Positions 46,541-59,100 of a DNA stretch of 64,000 bases are shown piece by piece. Both the position numbers and the translations under genes were made by a program. How positions within the stretch are numbered: position 1 is the first letter of the stretch; each line of letters opens with the position of its first letter. Source of the DNA: Gorsachius magnificus (lineage: Eukaryota > Chordata > Aves > Pelecaniformes > Ardeidae); assembly GCA_034008185.1 (NCBI GenBank), contig CM067087.1, positions 42,488,590 through 42,552,589 of the forward strand, in the 5' to 3' direction. The notes under the pieces were generated by a model. It saw only the letters and a list, made by a program, of their open reading frames with translations. It did no database searches and was not told the DNA's origin.

Positions 46541-49500
46541 TATTTGTTTTCCTTGTCTCCCGTTCTTTTATTTTCTCTGCCCTACTATAGATCCAGATGT
46601 TGTTTTGTCCATGGGTCCTTGCAGATTTGTTGAGAGGAAACCAAGGTGAGACAAAGCTGTAGGTGCACATTTTGGGGGATGATCAGGTGTGCAGCTGGGG
46701 CTGCCCTCTGGGGTGCATCCTATGCTGGCTGCCCTGGAAGCCTGCCCAGTTTGGTGTTTGCCTCTTCGGGAAAGACAGAAATTACCAAACAAAGGCAGAG
46801 TCAACAGAAGAAAACAATCACAGCACCTCTGTCTGGGGTAGAGATCATTACTGGCATAGGTAGAAGGCTAAGGTATGTAAATGGCAAGAATATGAGGAGA
46901 TTTCATGTCTTCAGGTTTTGGGGTTTTTTTTACCTTTAAATAAAACCAAGTATTTAGTAAAAAAAAAAAATCTTATTTAATTGCAAGTCCCTCAAGGCCC
47001 TTGCAAAAAAAAGCTGTAATATTTCACTGCATAAATGATATACCTAAATCTATATCAGGCAATGTATCACTCTTCTATTTATTTAAATGATGAAAGATGG
47101 TTTATTATGACGAAGATAATTTTCTGACTTTTTTTCTTTTATGTTTTCTTAACAGGGATGACATTTAGGCTAGGAAAAAAATAGTAAGACCAGCCATCAA
47201 TAAGTTGTTTTATTGGTTAGATTTTAATGTTATTTTTAAGCAAGTAATGAATTACTTTGACTAATAACTGTAGAGCCAGACATGATTCATTCTCATAATT
47301 AGGTTGACAGTCACCATCAATCCTGTAGTTTTTGTTCATCTGATTATAAAATCTTGTCTCCTTTTCCCATATAACATCTTACCAAATTGCACCCCATGAA
47401 ATATGACGTGCTTGCTGGGGCTTTGCTTGGGCAGTCCTCAGAGTAACTTTTGCAATTACAGAGCTACGGCCGTGGTGGGTCAGCACCCAGCCCTGAGATT
47501 CAGGCTGGAGCCAAAGCTCGGGGAATATTGACAATCTGGGATAGCTTTTGACCTTTGCAGGTCATGGCTATTTTTGTAAAAGAGTTAAACCTAGGAAGCC
47601 ACAGATGCAAATCAGTCTCTCTTGGAGGAGCTGAGTGCAGCCAAAGCACTTGTTGAGCATAGGCCAGCAAGCCTCAAGGGGACTGAGGTAACTTTGCACT
47701 CCATTTGATTACTGCACATACGTTTGAAGAAATCACCTAATGTGTGGCAAGAGGCTTTCATGTGTTCTATATAAGGCAGGTGGGTGATTTCTCAAATGCT
47801 GGCGTGTATGACACTGAATTGAAATAAACATCACAAAGAAGCTTCCTTACTTCTTTTTGGGAAGACTATCTACCCAGCAATAATGTTGAATATTTGAGGA
47901 AGGTACAGGCATTGGTTTATTAGGGAAATTGATTGCAACCCTTTTATTTCTTTAATTTCTTTGTTTATTTTTATTTTAGAAAAATATATCCATTTACACT
48001 GAGACGTTGTTACTTCTATAGCTAAAAATCCATTATCTACCTTTGGTCATATTCCCAGCAACAAGACAGACAAGGTATTTGAACCTTACAAGCACAATAG
48101 CTTGGAAAGTGTTTATTATATTGATGTGTAGGAGAATAAGTGTTTATTTGCTATCAAACCATACAGCTTAAAAAAAAATAAAGTAGTAAAAACTTTTTGG
48201 CATGTCCTAATAGTATATAAGCATATCACTTAATCATGAGCTGGTGTTGTGGGCTGGCTGGCTGTTAGGCAGCCAACTTTCATTGCTCCCACTGCAAGAA
48301 GAAACATTCCTCTTATAACAACTGGGTCACCTTCTTAACTGTGTTTTTATACTGTAGTTCACACTTTAGCTTGTTGACAGATTTAGAGCACTTTGTGAAA
48401 GTAATAATTGGCCTGGGAATATAGCTGGCATGCTTCCCCAAAAAAGAGCTTGAATTAGATTGCCTTAGGTCTTTCATTAACTGGTAAAGCTAATGCAATG
48501 TGCTACCGCAACTGCCGTGCCGTTTCAGGAACGCACTGAAATCCTGCTGCAGGAACCAGGAGGGCAGTGTGCGCCGTTCCCCCTCCCTAGATCGCCCTGG
48601 CTGTGCTGGAGCTTTTTGGCAGCTATTGCAAACATTAATAATTTTTAGCATTTATACAGTGGTTTCTCTCATTGGAGCTCCCAAGCATCCCTCCAGCTGA
48701 CACCTCCCTGCTGTGCCAAGGAAGGATCTGTAACTCCTGCTTGGCTCAGGGGGTTGAGGCAGACCCATAGCATGTGGTTCATCTCCCTGTGGTGCGTAAA
48801 AACAAAAGTACAGAGACTTTTCACTCATCTGAAGATGCAGCCCATCGCGATCTCAACCCTTGGACTCTTATAACGGATCTGAGAAGGCTGAGAGATCCTG
48901 TGGTGCAGAGGGGAGAGCAGGAGGGACCTGCAGCTGGGTGCTAGGGTGTGAGGGGGTGTTGTGTTGTGAGTGCCCTCATGATGAGTCCAGAAAAGCTGAG
49001 CTTGATGCTGAAGTTAGGCACGGATGTCTCCTGCCCTGCAGCACTCCCCACCCTTTGTCAGGAAAGAAGACAGAGTTGGCCAGTGGTGAAAACATTTAGC
49101 TGGGGTTTGGGGTTTATTTTCATTTTGGGGGTTTGGGTTTTTTAGTTGTTTTTGTTTTGGGGTTGTTTCTTTTTTTTCAGACTAGCTCTTTTATCTCCAA
49201 ATAAAAATATAATATCTTCATGAATTTGTAGAAAGATGCTTCAGGAATAGGGTCGTACTCTGGCTATTAATATTTAATGCCTTAATCCTGGATTTGGAGG
49301 TGCCTTCCAGAATAAAATGAGAAAGTTTTGCACTTTTTGAAGAGTTGCTAATAATGCAGGAGTAGTAAAATGTACCCCATTTGAGTTACGCATATAAAAA
49401 GCTCCTATCTGAAAAAGTATTTCTCAGATGATTCAAAGATCCTGTAAGAAATCCTGTATAGGTAATCTTTAGATTTATTGTTAATTACTATGGAATGGGT

Positions 49501-50296
49501 ACTGAAGGAGCTAAAAAGCTTTATCTGTGCAATCATTGTATCTTTTCAAAATGGAGAGAGATTGGCTAGAACACAGTGGCAAGGTAAAAATAGAATTATG
49601 TAAAATAGGTTTGGAAAGGAAATAAAGTGCTTTTCCATCTAAGACATCCCAGCTTGTTCCATTCTCCATGATTCTCTTTCCTCTGAAAAAAAAAAGTCCA
49701 ACTGATTATATACCTTATGCCTGGTTTCATTCGTGGAAGGTAATTTTAGAAATTAATTTCCCTCATTAGGATGTATAACTCAATACTAATTTGCTGAAAT
49801 AATCTAGGGAAGCAGGGGTAGACTTATCTTTAGATATTAAGGTATTTCAGTAAGAAACCCTGGAAGTTTATTATTTCTGTCACTTTGGAGAATTTTTGTT
49901 GAGGTGTCTGATTTGAAGGATGGTCTATGAAGTCCCTAATAAACACCTCTGCCCTGGAACACTGTAAGGCTGCTGTAGTATTACTTTCACAGATATGCTG
50001 CTGAATGAATCAAAACTAAGCACATGCCCTTAGGTTAGGCCATGTCCCTAACTCAGAAAAAACCTCCTTGTTCAGGAAAATCATATGTATGAAATATAAT
50101 TTGTCCTGAAATGCTTCTGAGACCTATACCCCTGAAACAGCGACAGCAACTAAGTATGAAAAGAAAAGAATTAAACTGGAACAACTTTCTGGTTATTTGG
50201 TGTTTTTCAGAAGGAAATAAAACAAGAGAAGTACCACATTTGCTCTTCATGTTTAGGAGTGGATATATACTGATAGTAGTTTGCTTAGTAAAGTCA
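46541..50296. other. Non-coding, unique sequence
   Basis: I see no recognisable gene and no frame above 97 codons. The sequence includes A and T runs near 46959-46970 and 47940-47990, a G-rich tract at 49102-49137, and otherwise ordinary AT-rich sequence. Confidence 0.65.
49102..49137 (+). other. G-rich tract, possible G-quadruplex
   Basis: Four G runs (GGGG 49102-49105, GGGG 49109-49112, GGGGG 49127-49131, GGG 49135-49137) are separated by TTT, a 14-base loop and TTT. A further GGGG occurs near 49160. This meets a relaxed quadruplex pattern; the long middle loop lowers expected stability. The repeated GGGGTTT units resemble telomere-like repeats but are too few to call as such. Confidence 0.45.
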
Positions 50297-50306
50297 TATG
50301 TATTAA
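50297..50306. repeat. Left direct repeat flanking CR1 (TATGTATTAA)
   Basis: This 10-base sequence recurs exactly at 50780-50789 on the other side of the CR1 insertion. It is best read as a target-site duplication. Confidence 0.6.
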
Positions 50307-50310
50307 GTTA

Positions 50311-50779
50311 TAATCATAGAATCATAGAATCATCTAGGTTGGAAAAGCCCTTTAAGACCATTAAGTTCAACCATTAACCAAACACTGCCATCCCACCACT
50401 AAACCATGTTCCTAAACACCTCATCTATCCTTCTTTTAAATATCTCCAGGGATGAGGACTCGACCACTTCCCTGGGCAGCCCATTCCACTGTCTGACAAC
50501 CCTTTAACTGAAAAAAATTTTCCTAATGTCCAACCTAAACCTGCCTGGCACAACTTCAGACCATTTCCCCTCGTCCTATTGTCTGTTACCAGGGAGAAGA
50601 GGCTGACCCCCACCTCACTACAGCCTCCTTTCAGGCAGTTGTAGAGGGCGATCAGGTCTCCCCTCAGCCTCTTCTTCTCCAGACTAAACAACCCCAGTTC
50701 CCTCTGCCGCCCCTCATAACACTTGTGCTCCAGACCCTCCACCAGCTTTGTGGCTGTCCTCTGGATGTGTTCCAGCACT
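50311..50779 (-). repeat. CR1 LINE, 5'-truncated copy
   Basis: On the minus strand this is the last 469 bases or so of a CR1 element. It holds the end of ORF2, the short 3' region and a tail of at least two octamer units (seen on the plus strand as AATCATAGAATCATAGAATC). It is more complete than the copy at 11.2 kb, keeping about 37 bases that copy has lost. The 5' truncation falls near 50779, inside the ORF2 codons for the LEHIQR block. Exact 10-base direct repeats flank it. The truncated state means it was dead on arrival. Confidence 0.96.
50425..50778 (-). pseudogene. CR1 ORF2 C-terminal remnant
   Basis: This 117-codon open frame corresponds in its first two-thirds to the C-terminal end of CR1 ORF2. 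Visible blocks include [37 protein letters not shown] and RTRGNGLKL. After about residue 80 the reading no longer follows the usual ORF2 ending, which points to a small frameshift near 50530. The reverse transcriptase and endonuclease domains are absent. No function is expected; the frame has stayed open by chance or because the copy is fairly young. Confidence 0.88.
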
Positions 50780-50789
50780 TATGTATTAA
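50780..50789. repeat. Right direct repeat flanking CR1 (TATGTATTAA)
   Basis: This is an exact copy of 50297-50306, starting immediately after the truncated 5' end of the CR1. Confidence 0.6.
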
Positions 50790-53700
50790 TGTAACCCTTT
50801 TAATCATTACTCCTGGAAAGAATACATGTTCCTCTATGTAGTTCAGTAAGTAAAACTAAAGTAGTAAATTAAAGCAGAAGTAGTCATTATATTCTATTAA
50901 ATCCAGTAATGCAAAATGCATATTAGTTTTGCTACCAGTGCACTCTGTATAACATAAATACCTGGTGTATATTAAATACTTCAACCCATCAACACAGAAG
51001 CAGAGAGAGTATGTGAAATAAAAATACAGAATACCAAATCTTATCTAATCTGAGAATTGAGATGGCTTCTGCAATTACGTCTCCAGAAACTTTCTACTCA
51101 TATTTTTAAATATCCTTCAAAAATAATAGAAGCATAATATAATTATCGCTGGCTAGAAAATGTTCACAAGTTAGTGTTATCTCCCAGTGGTTTTACTGAT
51201 ACAGAATTTGATACTGAAAGTTATCTACTTCTGCAATGATGTTGATTTAATAAGAGATTTGCACATCGATGTACATTATTAAAATCTTCCTTAAGTCCTT
51301 CCTAAAGATTCTCCTGGTGGGGGTTTTCTACTCCAACATCTCTCATTGTTAATCCCTTTGTCGATACTAGCAATTATTTTGTTGGGCTTCAGAGAAAGCT
51401 GCTGTCAGAAGTCCCTCAGAAGATGGAACTTACCACTGCAGATGCAAGGTAAAGTTTCATTGTGAGTTAAAAACTGACTAAGAGACATCATGTGAAAAAA
51501 GGAAAAAATGATCCTCCTGGCAAGAGGCAATGATGAGGTTCCAGCATTAATAGTGAGACCATAACATTTGTAGGATACCAATCTCTTACTATTTGACAAA
51601 GCTAGACAATATTAGAGGAATTTAAAAATACAAGTAAAATAGCAGTGCAGAGGCTGATACATCCATTGCCGAAAAATACACCTAAACATGATTTTGGGCA
51701 TCAGTACAAGATTTTCATTTAATATGCATCAGTTTTCAAAGTAGCAGTTGAAGTCCTAGTGTGCACAAAGTATAAGCACTACAATTCAGACAAGGGAACA
51801 GATGTAATTCTGCTGGTGAAAGTTAAATGCTCAACCAGATTATTCTGATAGTAGCTAGTCAGTCTGTCAGAAGGAAAAGATATAGAAAAAAATATGGAGG
51901 TATTTCAGAAATACTGTGGCAGGCAATGAGAAGTGCTGGATTTCTTGGAAGACTGCTGTAAGAGCAGAGTTAAAATATTGAGATTAGATGCTCAAAGCAA
52001 GAGAAAAATCAAAGGAGATATGCTTAAGTTACATTAGCCAGTAAATAATTAATGGTGTACTGAGAGTAAACTAGGTGCTGCTATTTGCTGGTTTTATAAT
52101 ACAATTAGAACAATAAGTTGTCAAGCGCACAAGTCAGTAGAGGAGAAATACCTATGCATTAAAAAAAATATATGATAATAGTGGAAACCATTTCTGTAAG
52201 TTTACGTGTATCAATGCCCAAAGTTTAACTGGGGCAGGAAGCAGTTCCTGGGTGCCTGGATCTGGATCCATCCTTGGCCTTTCTGAAGAAATATGCATCA
52301 GCGTTCTTCTGGGCATATTTCACCCTCTAGTATTGGGTTAGAGGCTAATTTCCTCCGAGGGAAAAAAAAATCATTCTTTTGATTGTATTTGCCTATGACA
52401 GGGTTTCTTATAATTTTCCATGATGGATTTGTTGCTGCCCACTGGCAGGAGTAGAATGAGGTGGCCATGAGTCTGCTGTAGTAAGGAAATTCTTTTATCC
52501 TGTGATATACGTCTTGAAAAGGAACTGTAGATTTGGTTTATGCGTAGGCTGACACATCATATTCAGTCAACTAATAAGCAATATAGACTGTAGCAGAAAG
52601 AACACTGATGTTGTGGATAAAGATATGCATGTATTCAAATATCTTCTATTGCTTCTTTGCATTCACATTTAGAGATAACTGTAAGTGGTAAGCTATCCAA
52701 GTATAAAATTGCCTGGAAAATTTGAACTTGGTGTTTTAAACTTGGATTACAGTCAATCCTTGACTGTCAGGATCTTATTTCCATTAATGTGTTACCAGAA
52801 CAGTGCTGGAGGGCCAGCTGTTAAAACCCTGCCACCAGCTCAGGGAGGAGATGGGAGCAATTTAGATTTCCATGCTCCTGAATATGAATAAATCACCCTG
52901 TTAACTCCTTTCTGCTAGAGTGACTTCTCACTGGGACTCATAAGCATACTTCACAAGAGCAAGGTTGTGAAGCTTTTTTAATTTGGAGAGAACAGGCTGC
53001 TCTCTACAGGGTATTCACCCTTCATCCCAGCTCCAAGAAACATAAGGTCCACGATGAGTCATACACAATACGCACAAGCCAAAATTTTCATAGTTGGATG
53101 CTGAAAGGTAACTACTGAGATCCTAAGGATCCAAAAAAAAAAAAAAATAATCCCCCAAACAACCCCCAAACCACCATACCTAAAGTATTTTAGTATAAAA
53201 CCCTACTAGTAAAATTCAGATCGTTGATGTACACAGCACTGATTGCCACAGGTATCTGAGGCTGCACCCACTTCTGCAGTGGGCTTGCAGACACTCATCT
53301 TGGAGGAAAAAAAAACATTCCCTCATTAGCTGATGCCTAAAATCTCAGTAAAGGACCAGTTTTTGCATGACAGGAGCATAACAAAAAAAACCCCAATCCC
53401 CTTAAAACCACATACTCTCACCAATATAAGGTAGGGGAATGTCAGATTGGGACTTGAGGTCTAAAAGTCAATACAGAAGGAGGGAAGTTGATTAATGATC
53501 TTCAATTATAGCAAATAATGACAGAGCTTTGAGAAAACCAGATTTTGCTGAATATGCTTTTCAGTATAAGAAATGAAGCCATAAGTTGAGAGTAGAACAT
53601 TAAATATATACAACTGATGAGAACTGGGAATACAAAAAAAGGGAAAGACAAGTTAGTGTGTTACATAAAATATGAACAAATGGTTAGCAACATTTTATAG

Positions 53701-56121
53701 TTAAAAAGAAGAATTTTGTTTAGCCTGTACAAGACTGTCCCTCTCAATTTTGAAACCTATAGGTCACTAAATTTATGCATTTATTACACACAGATGTGCA
53801 CATGCACACTTGTATATGTACACCCCCCCCCCCCCCAAATCAATATGGCAGAAAGGCATAAACAGAACATATCAGACTGGGAAGAAACATAAACACTGAT
53901 AATTTTTGGCTTTTAAAAATCCCTGCTGGACCATGCTTTTTACCAAAGTTTTATTAGCAACAGCTTGGAGGAGTCTGCATATCTTAAAGTATTCATATAA
54001 CATACAGATATCTGAAATTGAAGCTAAGAAAACTTTTATGCTCATGGGACTTTCTCACACCTAAACTAAGAATAACTTTATGAACTTTACGTTCTACATC
54101 ATTGTGATGTTCAAGGCTGAACACATGCAATGTCAAACGTGCACATGGATAAATGTGTGGTGTTTACTAGAGCTGTAATACTCCTCTGAAGTGATGCTAA
54201 GTTTTTTTCTCCTTTGGTTTAAACTTTTTTTTTTTTTTTTAACTTAGAATTTTTTACTATTGCCACCAACCAGTCTTCAATCTGGGCTGAAAAACTCGAG
54301 TAAAAATATTGTCTTGCTTATTTGCTACTTTAAGTAAAGCATACAGGTTTCTTTAATCTAATACCTTGATTTTGACTGCTTCATAAAGAAATAAAAGATT
54401 GGCTTTAACATTTTAAAGAGTCATTAAAGCAGCAAAAGAGATAAAAGAAAGTTAAAGGGCATGCAAAGATTGAATTAAAACATTTCCCAGCATTTTGATG
54501 ACAAAGTTTGACCATTACAAGGAATAAATCAATTTGCAGTCGCTGTGGACAGCTAGCTGAGACTGAAGTGGGAACTGTTCCACTGGGAAATGTGCTAAAA
54601 GATAAAAGGAGACATATTCCTTATTTTGTGTGAAGAAACATAGAAGGGATTTTTAGAGACAAAGAGATATGCAAACCTTTTTCAGGAAAATGGGGAGATC
54701 ATGTCTGCCCTAGTTCTAACATTTTCCAATTAATATTCTAAAGATATTTCATATTTTTCAGAATTAAAGTGAAACATGTACATCAATTATGAAAATTCAA
54801 TTATTTAGAGATTGAACAAGGTTTAGAAATGGAACAAGGTTTCATATACATTGTTTTTCTGTATTTTACTCTTCAAGGAATGGTGGGTTGCTAATCAAGA
54901 TTCCCAAATCCATGGACATCTGACTGTACAAGTATTTCCCATTCACAGCTGTCCTCCTGCTGCCTCTGGTAAGCGAGCTCATTTGAAGGTGTGATCCAAA
55001 TCAGATTCAGAGTTCATACAATAAAATTAATCTGAGATAAAAGAGACCCATATTTGTACATTGTTCTAATGACTCAAGAAACAAAGTGCCTTTGTGGAAA
55101 GATACCTTTGAACGTGCTGAGGACCTTAAGTCATTAGAAATCCTCTGGGGCTTGTTCCTTTAGGCCATGTTTTGCAGTGCCTTCAGGCACTCAGAGAAAT
55201 AAAGCTGAGCTTACATGGGTTTGCCAAGGTGCCTGTGCAATTTAGGACAACCACTATTTTTTTCTAAGCTCTACCTTCTAAACCTAAAATGTCTTCAGGA
55301 ACATATGTTGCCTGTGACTTTACCTGTCCCTTTTTCTACAGTATAGGGTTATGATTATGAGTATTCTACATTAGACCCGCCTTCTGTGTTGGTCCTTGTC
55401 TTTCATCTATGGCTTTCAAAATCTTCAAATCAACTATCATCCTGTTTAGGTACCAAAATGACTTTAAAGCTTCTGATCCTTAAGCCATTTTGAAAATAGG
55501 GGTTTTATTCTTCAGATGAAATACAAAAACATTACCCTTGATATATTACTTCTTTTTTTTTTCTTCCTCAGCTGCAATGTAAAATTTGAAGTGTATCTCA
55601 TCACCAGGATCCCTGTTGTGCTTTGGAAATTGCTTGCACACCTGAGGCTGCTCTCTGTCCCTTCTTTCTCATTGCCAGATCCAGTCCTACAAACCAGGGC
55701 TGCAAATTGCAAGGTCCAGTTCTTTAACAATTATAACTTGTTTTGTTCCCAACTGATTTACTGGGGACAAAAGCAGCTCAAAGAAAAGGAAGATGCCATG
55801 GAAGACCTCAGGAATATGGCTGTGATCATGTCCATTGGTTTTGATGCTCTGAAGCGTCTCCATGTTTTTGCATCTGCCACAGAACAAAAAAAAAAAAAAT
55901 TCTTTAGTTGTAAAGTTGGCACAGGAATCTGAAGTCCCCTCTTATGATACTAGGGAAGGCACAGTCTAACCTAACCTCCAAGGATGGAGTTACACACTCT
56001 TGGCCATCCTCTTCACTATAGCAGTGTGGGGTTTTAATTTGGAACATAGTGCTCAGCAAATTAACAAATACATAACTTATTTATTATTAATAAGTTATTT
56101 ATTACTTTTTAATAAATAATT
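50790..56121. other. Non-coding, unique sequence
   Basis: I see no recognisable gene. The longest frame is 138 codons (55516-55932, plus). It starts in a T-rich hydrophobic stretch and ends in an A-run-derived lysine block, and I recognise no domain. Contents are an A15 run at 53133-53147, a C14 run at 53823-53836, a T16 run at 54225-54240, and nested AT-rich inverted repeats near 56074-56120 (AACTTATT/AATAAGTT and TTATTTATT/AATAAATAA). Confidence 0.65.
53823..53836. repeat. 14-base poly-C run
   Basis: This uninterrupted C14 follows a CACACATGTGCA-type purine/pyrimidine-alternating stretch. It is the second C homopolymer in the window after 4786-4810. Confidence 0.9.
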
Positions 56122-56170
56122 AGATGATCTTTCAGGTCAAAATAACTCAAACCATTCTATGATTCTATGA
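56122..56170 (+). repeat. CR1 LINE 3' stub (about 50 bases)
   Basis: GATGATCTTTCAGGTC is followed by AACTCAAACCATTCTATGATTCTATG, matching the extreme 3' end of CR1 with two octamer units, here on the plus strand. Only the last 50 bases or so were inserted. It directly follows AT-rich inverted repeats. No convincing target duplication is visible beyond an AATAA motif on both sides. Confidence 0.85.
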
Positions 56171-59100
56171 AATAAGTAGCACTGTGAGATGCTGAAGAAA
56201 GTCTCATGGTGCTACTGGGAACCAAGAGAAAAATGAACAGCATTAACTGCTGTAGAAATTATCCATGTGTTTCTGCTTGTTAACTGCATTTTCTCTTAAG
56301 CCAATATAAGCATCCTAGTACTAAGTATCTCCTTCGCAGCATGAGTTCTGGTTTGCAGAAAGCTGCCCAGGGTTTCAGCTGTGCCACTGATTCACGGGTA
56401 TGGTGGGACAGTTTGTCCTTCAAGACCTTGCTTCAGCTCTTGGCCCTTCAGTGCCAGCTCTTGATCATCATTTATAGCAAGGTCCCAAAGTATCACTTGA
56501 AGGAGTGTCAAGAAAAAGGTTTGTAAGTCTGTTGAGTGGTTTATAACAGGATTGGAAATTTTCCTTTTTTTCTCTCAAGTTTTCTCATTTCCTTTTTATT
56601 CACCAATAATCCCTAAACAATTGCAGATATTTTGCATTGTTCTCAGAGTCATTTCCTGTCCTTATTTAAATTTTGTCACATAAATGAAGAGTTTAATCCC
56701 CCATAACCATATATCAAATAGCAAGCTACTCCATCTCCTCAACCTTTAGAGCACTCTGTAATTGGATTAACTGGCAGTTGTTCTCCCCTTGCTCAGCCTC
56801 AGCAGCCTGCAGGGAAGGGGGATGACCTGTTGATGAAGATACCACATTTATAAGGTTAGTGTGGTTAGTTACCCTGGGGTTTTGTTCTGCCCGCTTGTTA
56901 AATCAAGCATGAAGGCTTTTTTTTTTTTTTCCCTCTGTTGATTTATCATCATGAATCAAACTTGAAAAAGACCAAACTCAGGAACAGCACAAATTGATTT
57001 GTGTGGTTCTGACAGTAACAAGAGAGTAAAATAGCGAGGGGTGCCTTTTCCTCCTCTGCTTTGTATTTCAGGTGTGTGTTTGCTGCTAATTGAAACCCAT
57101 CTCCCAGGCTGCAGCTGGTGGTGTTACATATGCAAGGAGGGCTCCTTCAGCCTGGTAGCTCAGGTAATGTCTGTTTGAATTTGGAAAGGTTTAATCTACC
57201 TCAGACACCAGATGAATTCTTTTATAGCATATGATCCATGGGAACACTTAAAAATGAATTTTCACACCATGGAACACTCTTTCGGCATATTGAAAGAGAC
57301 TGACTAAGGTACTGATTAAAAGAACCTGGAAGGCCCTGGGCAATCCCACCACGCCAGCCTCGGAGCCATGCAGAGGATTGCTACTTGGCTGCTAAAGCAA
57401 ATGGGTATGAGACTCTTGCATTTTATCAAACGAGAAGATATACCAACTGTCCTTTAACATAGCTAATGAACCTTGGTGATTTGAGCTTGGCTGTGTCTCT
57501 CTGCCCCCATCAGCTGAATGAAGGAAAGGCAGTTGCTTTCTGAAGTGCACAGGGCTGGGGAGATGCTCTGGGTGAGATGAGGGACCACTCTCCTCCCAGC
57601 TGCCTGAGCAGCCCAACTTTGCTTGTCTTTTGGGGATATGTCCCGGTGCTCCTTTGAGAATAATGTTGGGTGATTCCTATATACTTACAAGTATACTTGC
57701 ATACTTACAAGCTAGTGACTAAAGACTCCTTTAAATAATGATGCATGGAAACAATTAATTAGCTTTATATATGTGTATTATATATATTTTTTTACAGCTG
57801 TTTGTTTCTCTCAGATATATATCATAAGACCTATTTCAACCCTGATGCAGAGAGAGTTTTCATGGTAAATAGTGGTACTCAGTGTTAGGGGTCTATACAT
57901 ACTGCTAAACTGATGTCCTCTGGACCTCTGTCTTAACGCTAGCAGCACAAAACATCAAAGTTATATTCCAAACAAATGTCCGGCTACCATTTCTAAAACC
58001 ACATTGAAATGTTCTGACTTTGGTTCCACAGATATTTCCCTCCCGATCTGTACATGGAGTGTATTAGTGACTGTCTGGGAATAAAACTCTGAGTATTTAT
58101 AAATAGTCTAAAGCCCAGCAGTCACATTTGGTGAAATCATCTGCTTAACTGTGTGCTGGTTGTGTTGCCTGCATAATTGGGAGACATGGTAAAATACTTA
58201 AGTGCTTCTAGTGAGCTTTGTGTCAAAGTTATTTTATAATAAATTTGTCTTCAGCGTTGTGCTATGTGCTCTTACCAACCAGGCTAGTGTCCCTTTTTAG
58301 AGCACAGCCCTAATTTCATCACAGATGAGGAAATATCTCTGATCCATATCCCTCCAAGGGAAGAATTTTTTCTGGGCTAATTGGACAAACAATGACATTT
58401 TGAAAAATTATAGGTTTTGAATGTTCCAAAAATATTCCTAGTATATTTGTGCTTCCTCCTAACTCAACTGCAGCTTGACCTAAAAAGCGCTTAACTTGCT
58501 GTGTTGTGATGGCATTTATTTGGGCAAATGTAGTGCAGGTGAGTTTGGAGTGCTTGGCATGTCTGATTCCAGCATGCCCTGTCAATGCTTAAGGGGAGGG
58601 ATATTATTTTCCCTTCCCACACTCATTTCAGTTTAGTTTAAAAAAAAAAAAAAAAAGAATCCTACATTTCTAGCATAAAAACCATCAATATGCAAAATAG
58701 TGAAATCTATTCTTCTGTTCATGCTCCACGTGAGACCTTGAGTCCTATTGGGGGCTGCAGTGGTACAAAATGATAATGTTTCCATTTATTCTGGGGTAAT
58801 TTAAGAAATAATCCAGTCAGCATATTTTTCCAAACATCCCTTAAAATAAATGTGATTTCATAAATAAAACTCTCCCGTAGCGAAATATTCTTCAGTGCAA
58901 AATGATTCCACTTGGATGGAGTCTTATGGGTGTCTTAGAAATGTTACCATTCCAAGGAGGAGATGTTTACAATTTTTTATCAGGTGGTTTTAATGTCTGG
59001 AAGAGGCGTGTGACTCTTATTTTTAGGCTCTGTCCTTTTCTTCCTTCCCCTCCAGCTCCCCCAATATTGGTGTTTCCTTAGAAACCCTGGCTGTCAGATG

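Noticed and set aside
55516..55932. 138-codon frame with hydrophobic start as a membrane protein
   Set aside because: The hydrophobic part is encoded by a T-rich tract and the end by an A run; there is no conserved motif and no splice context.
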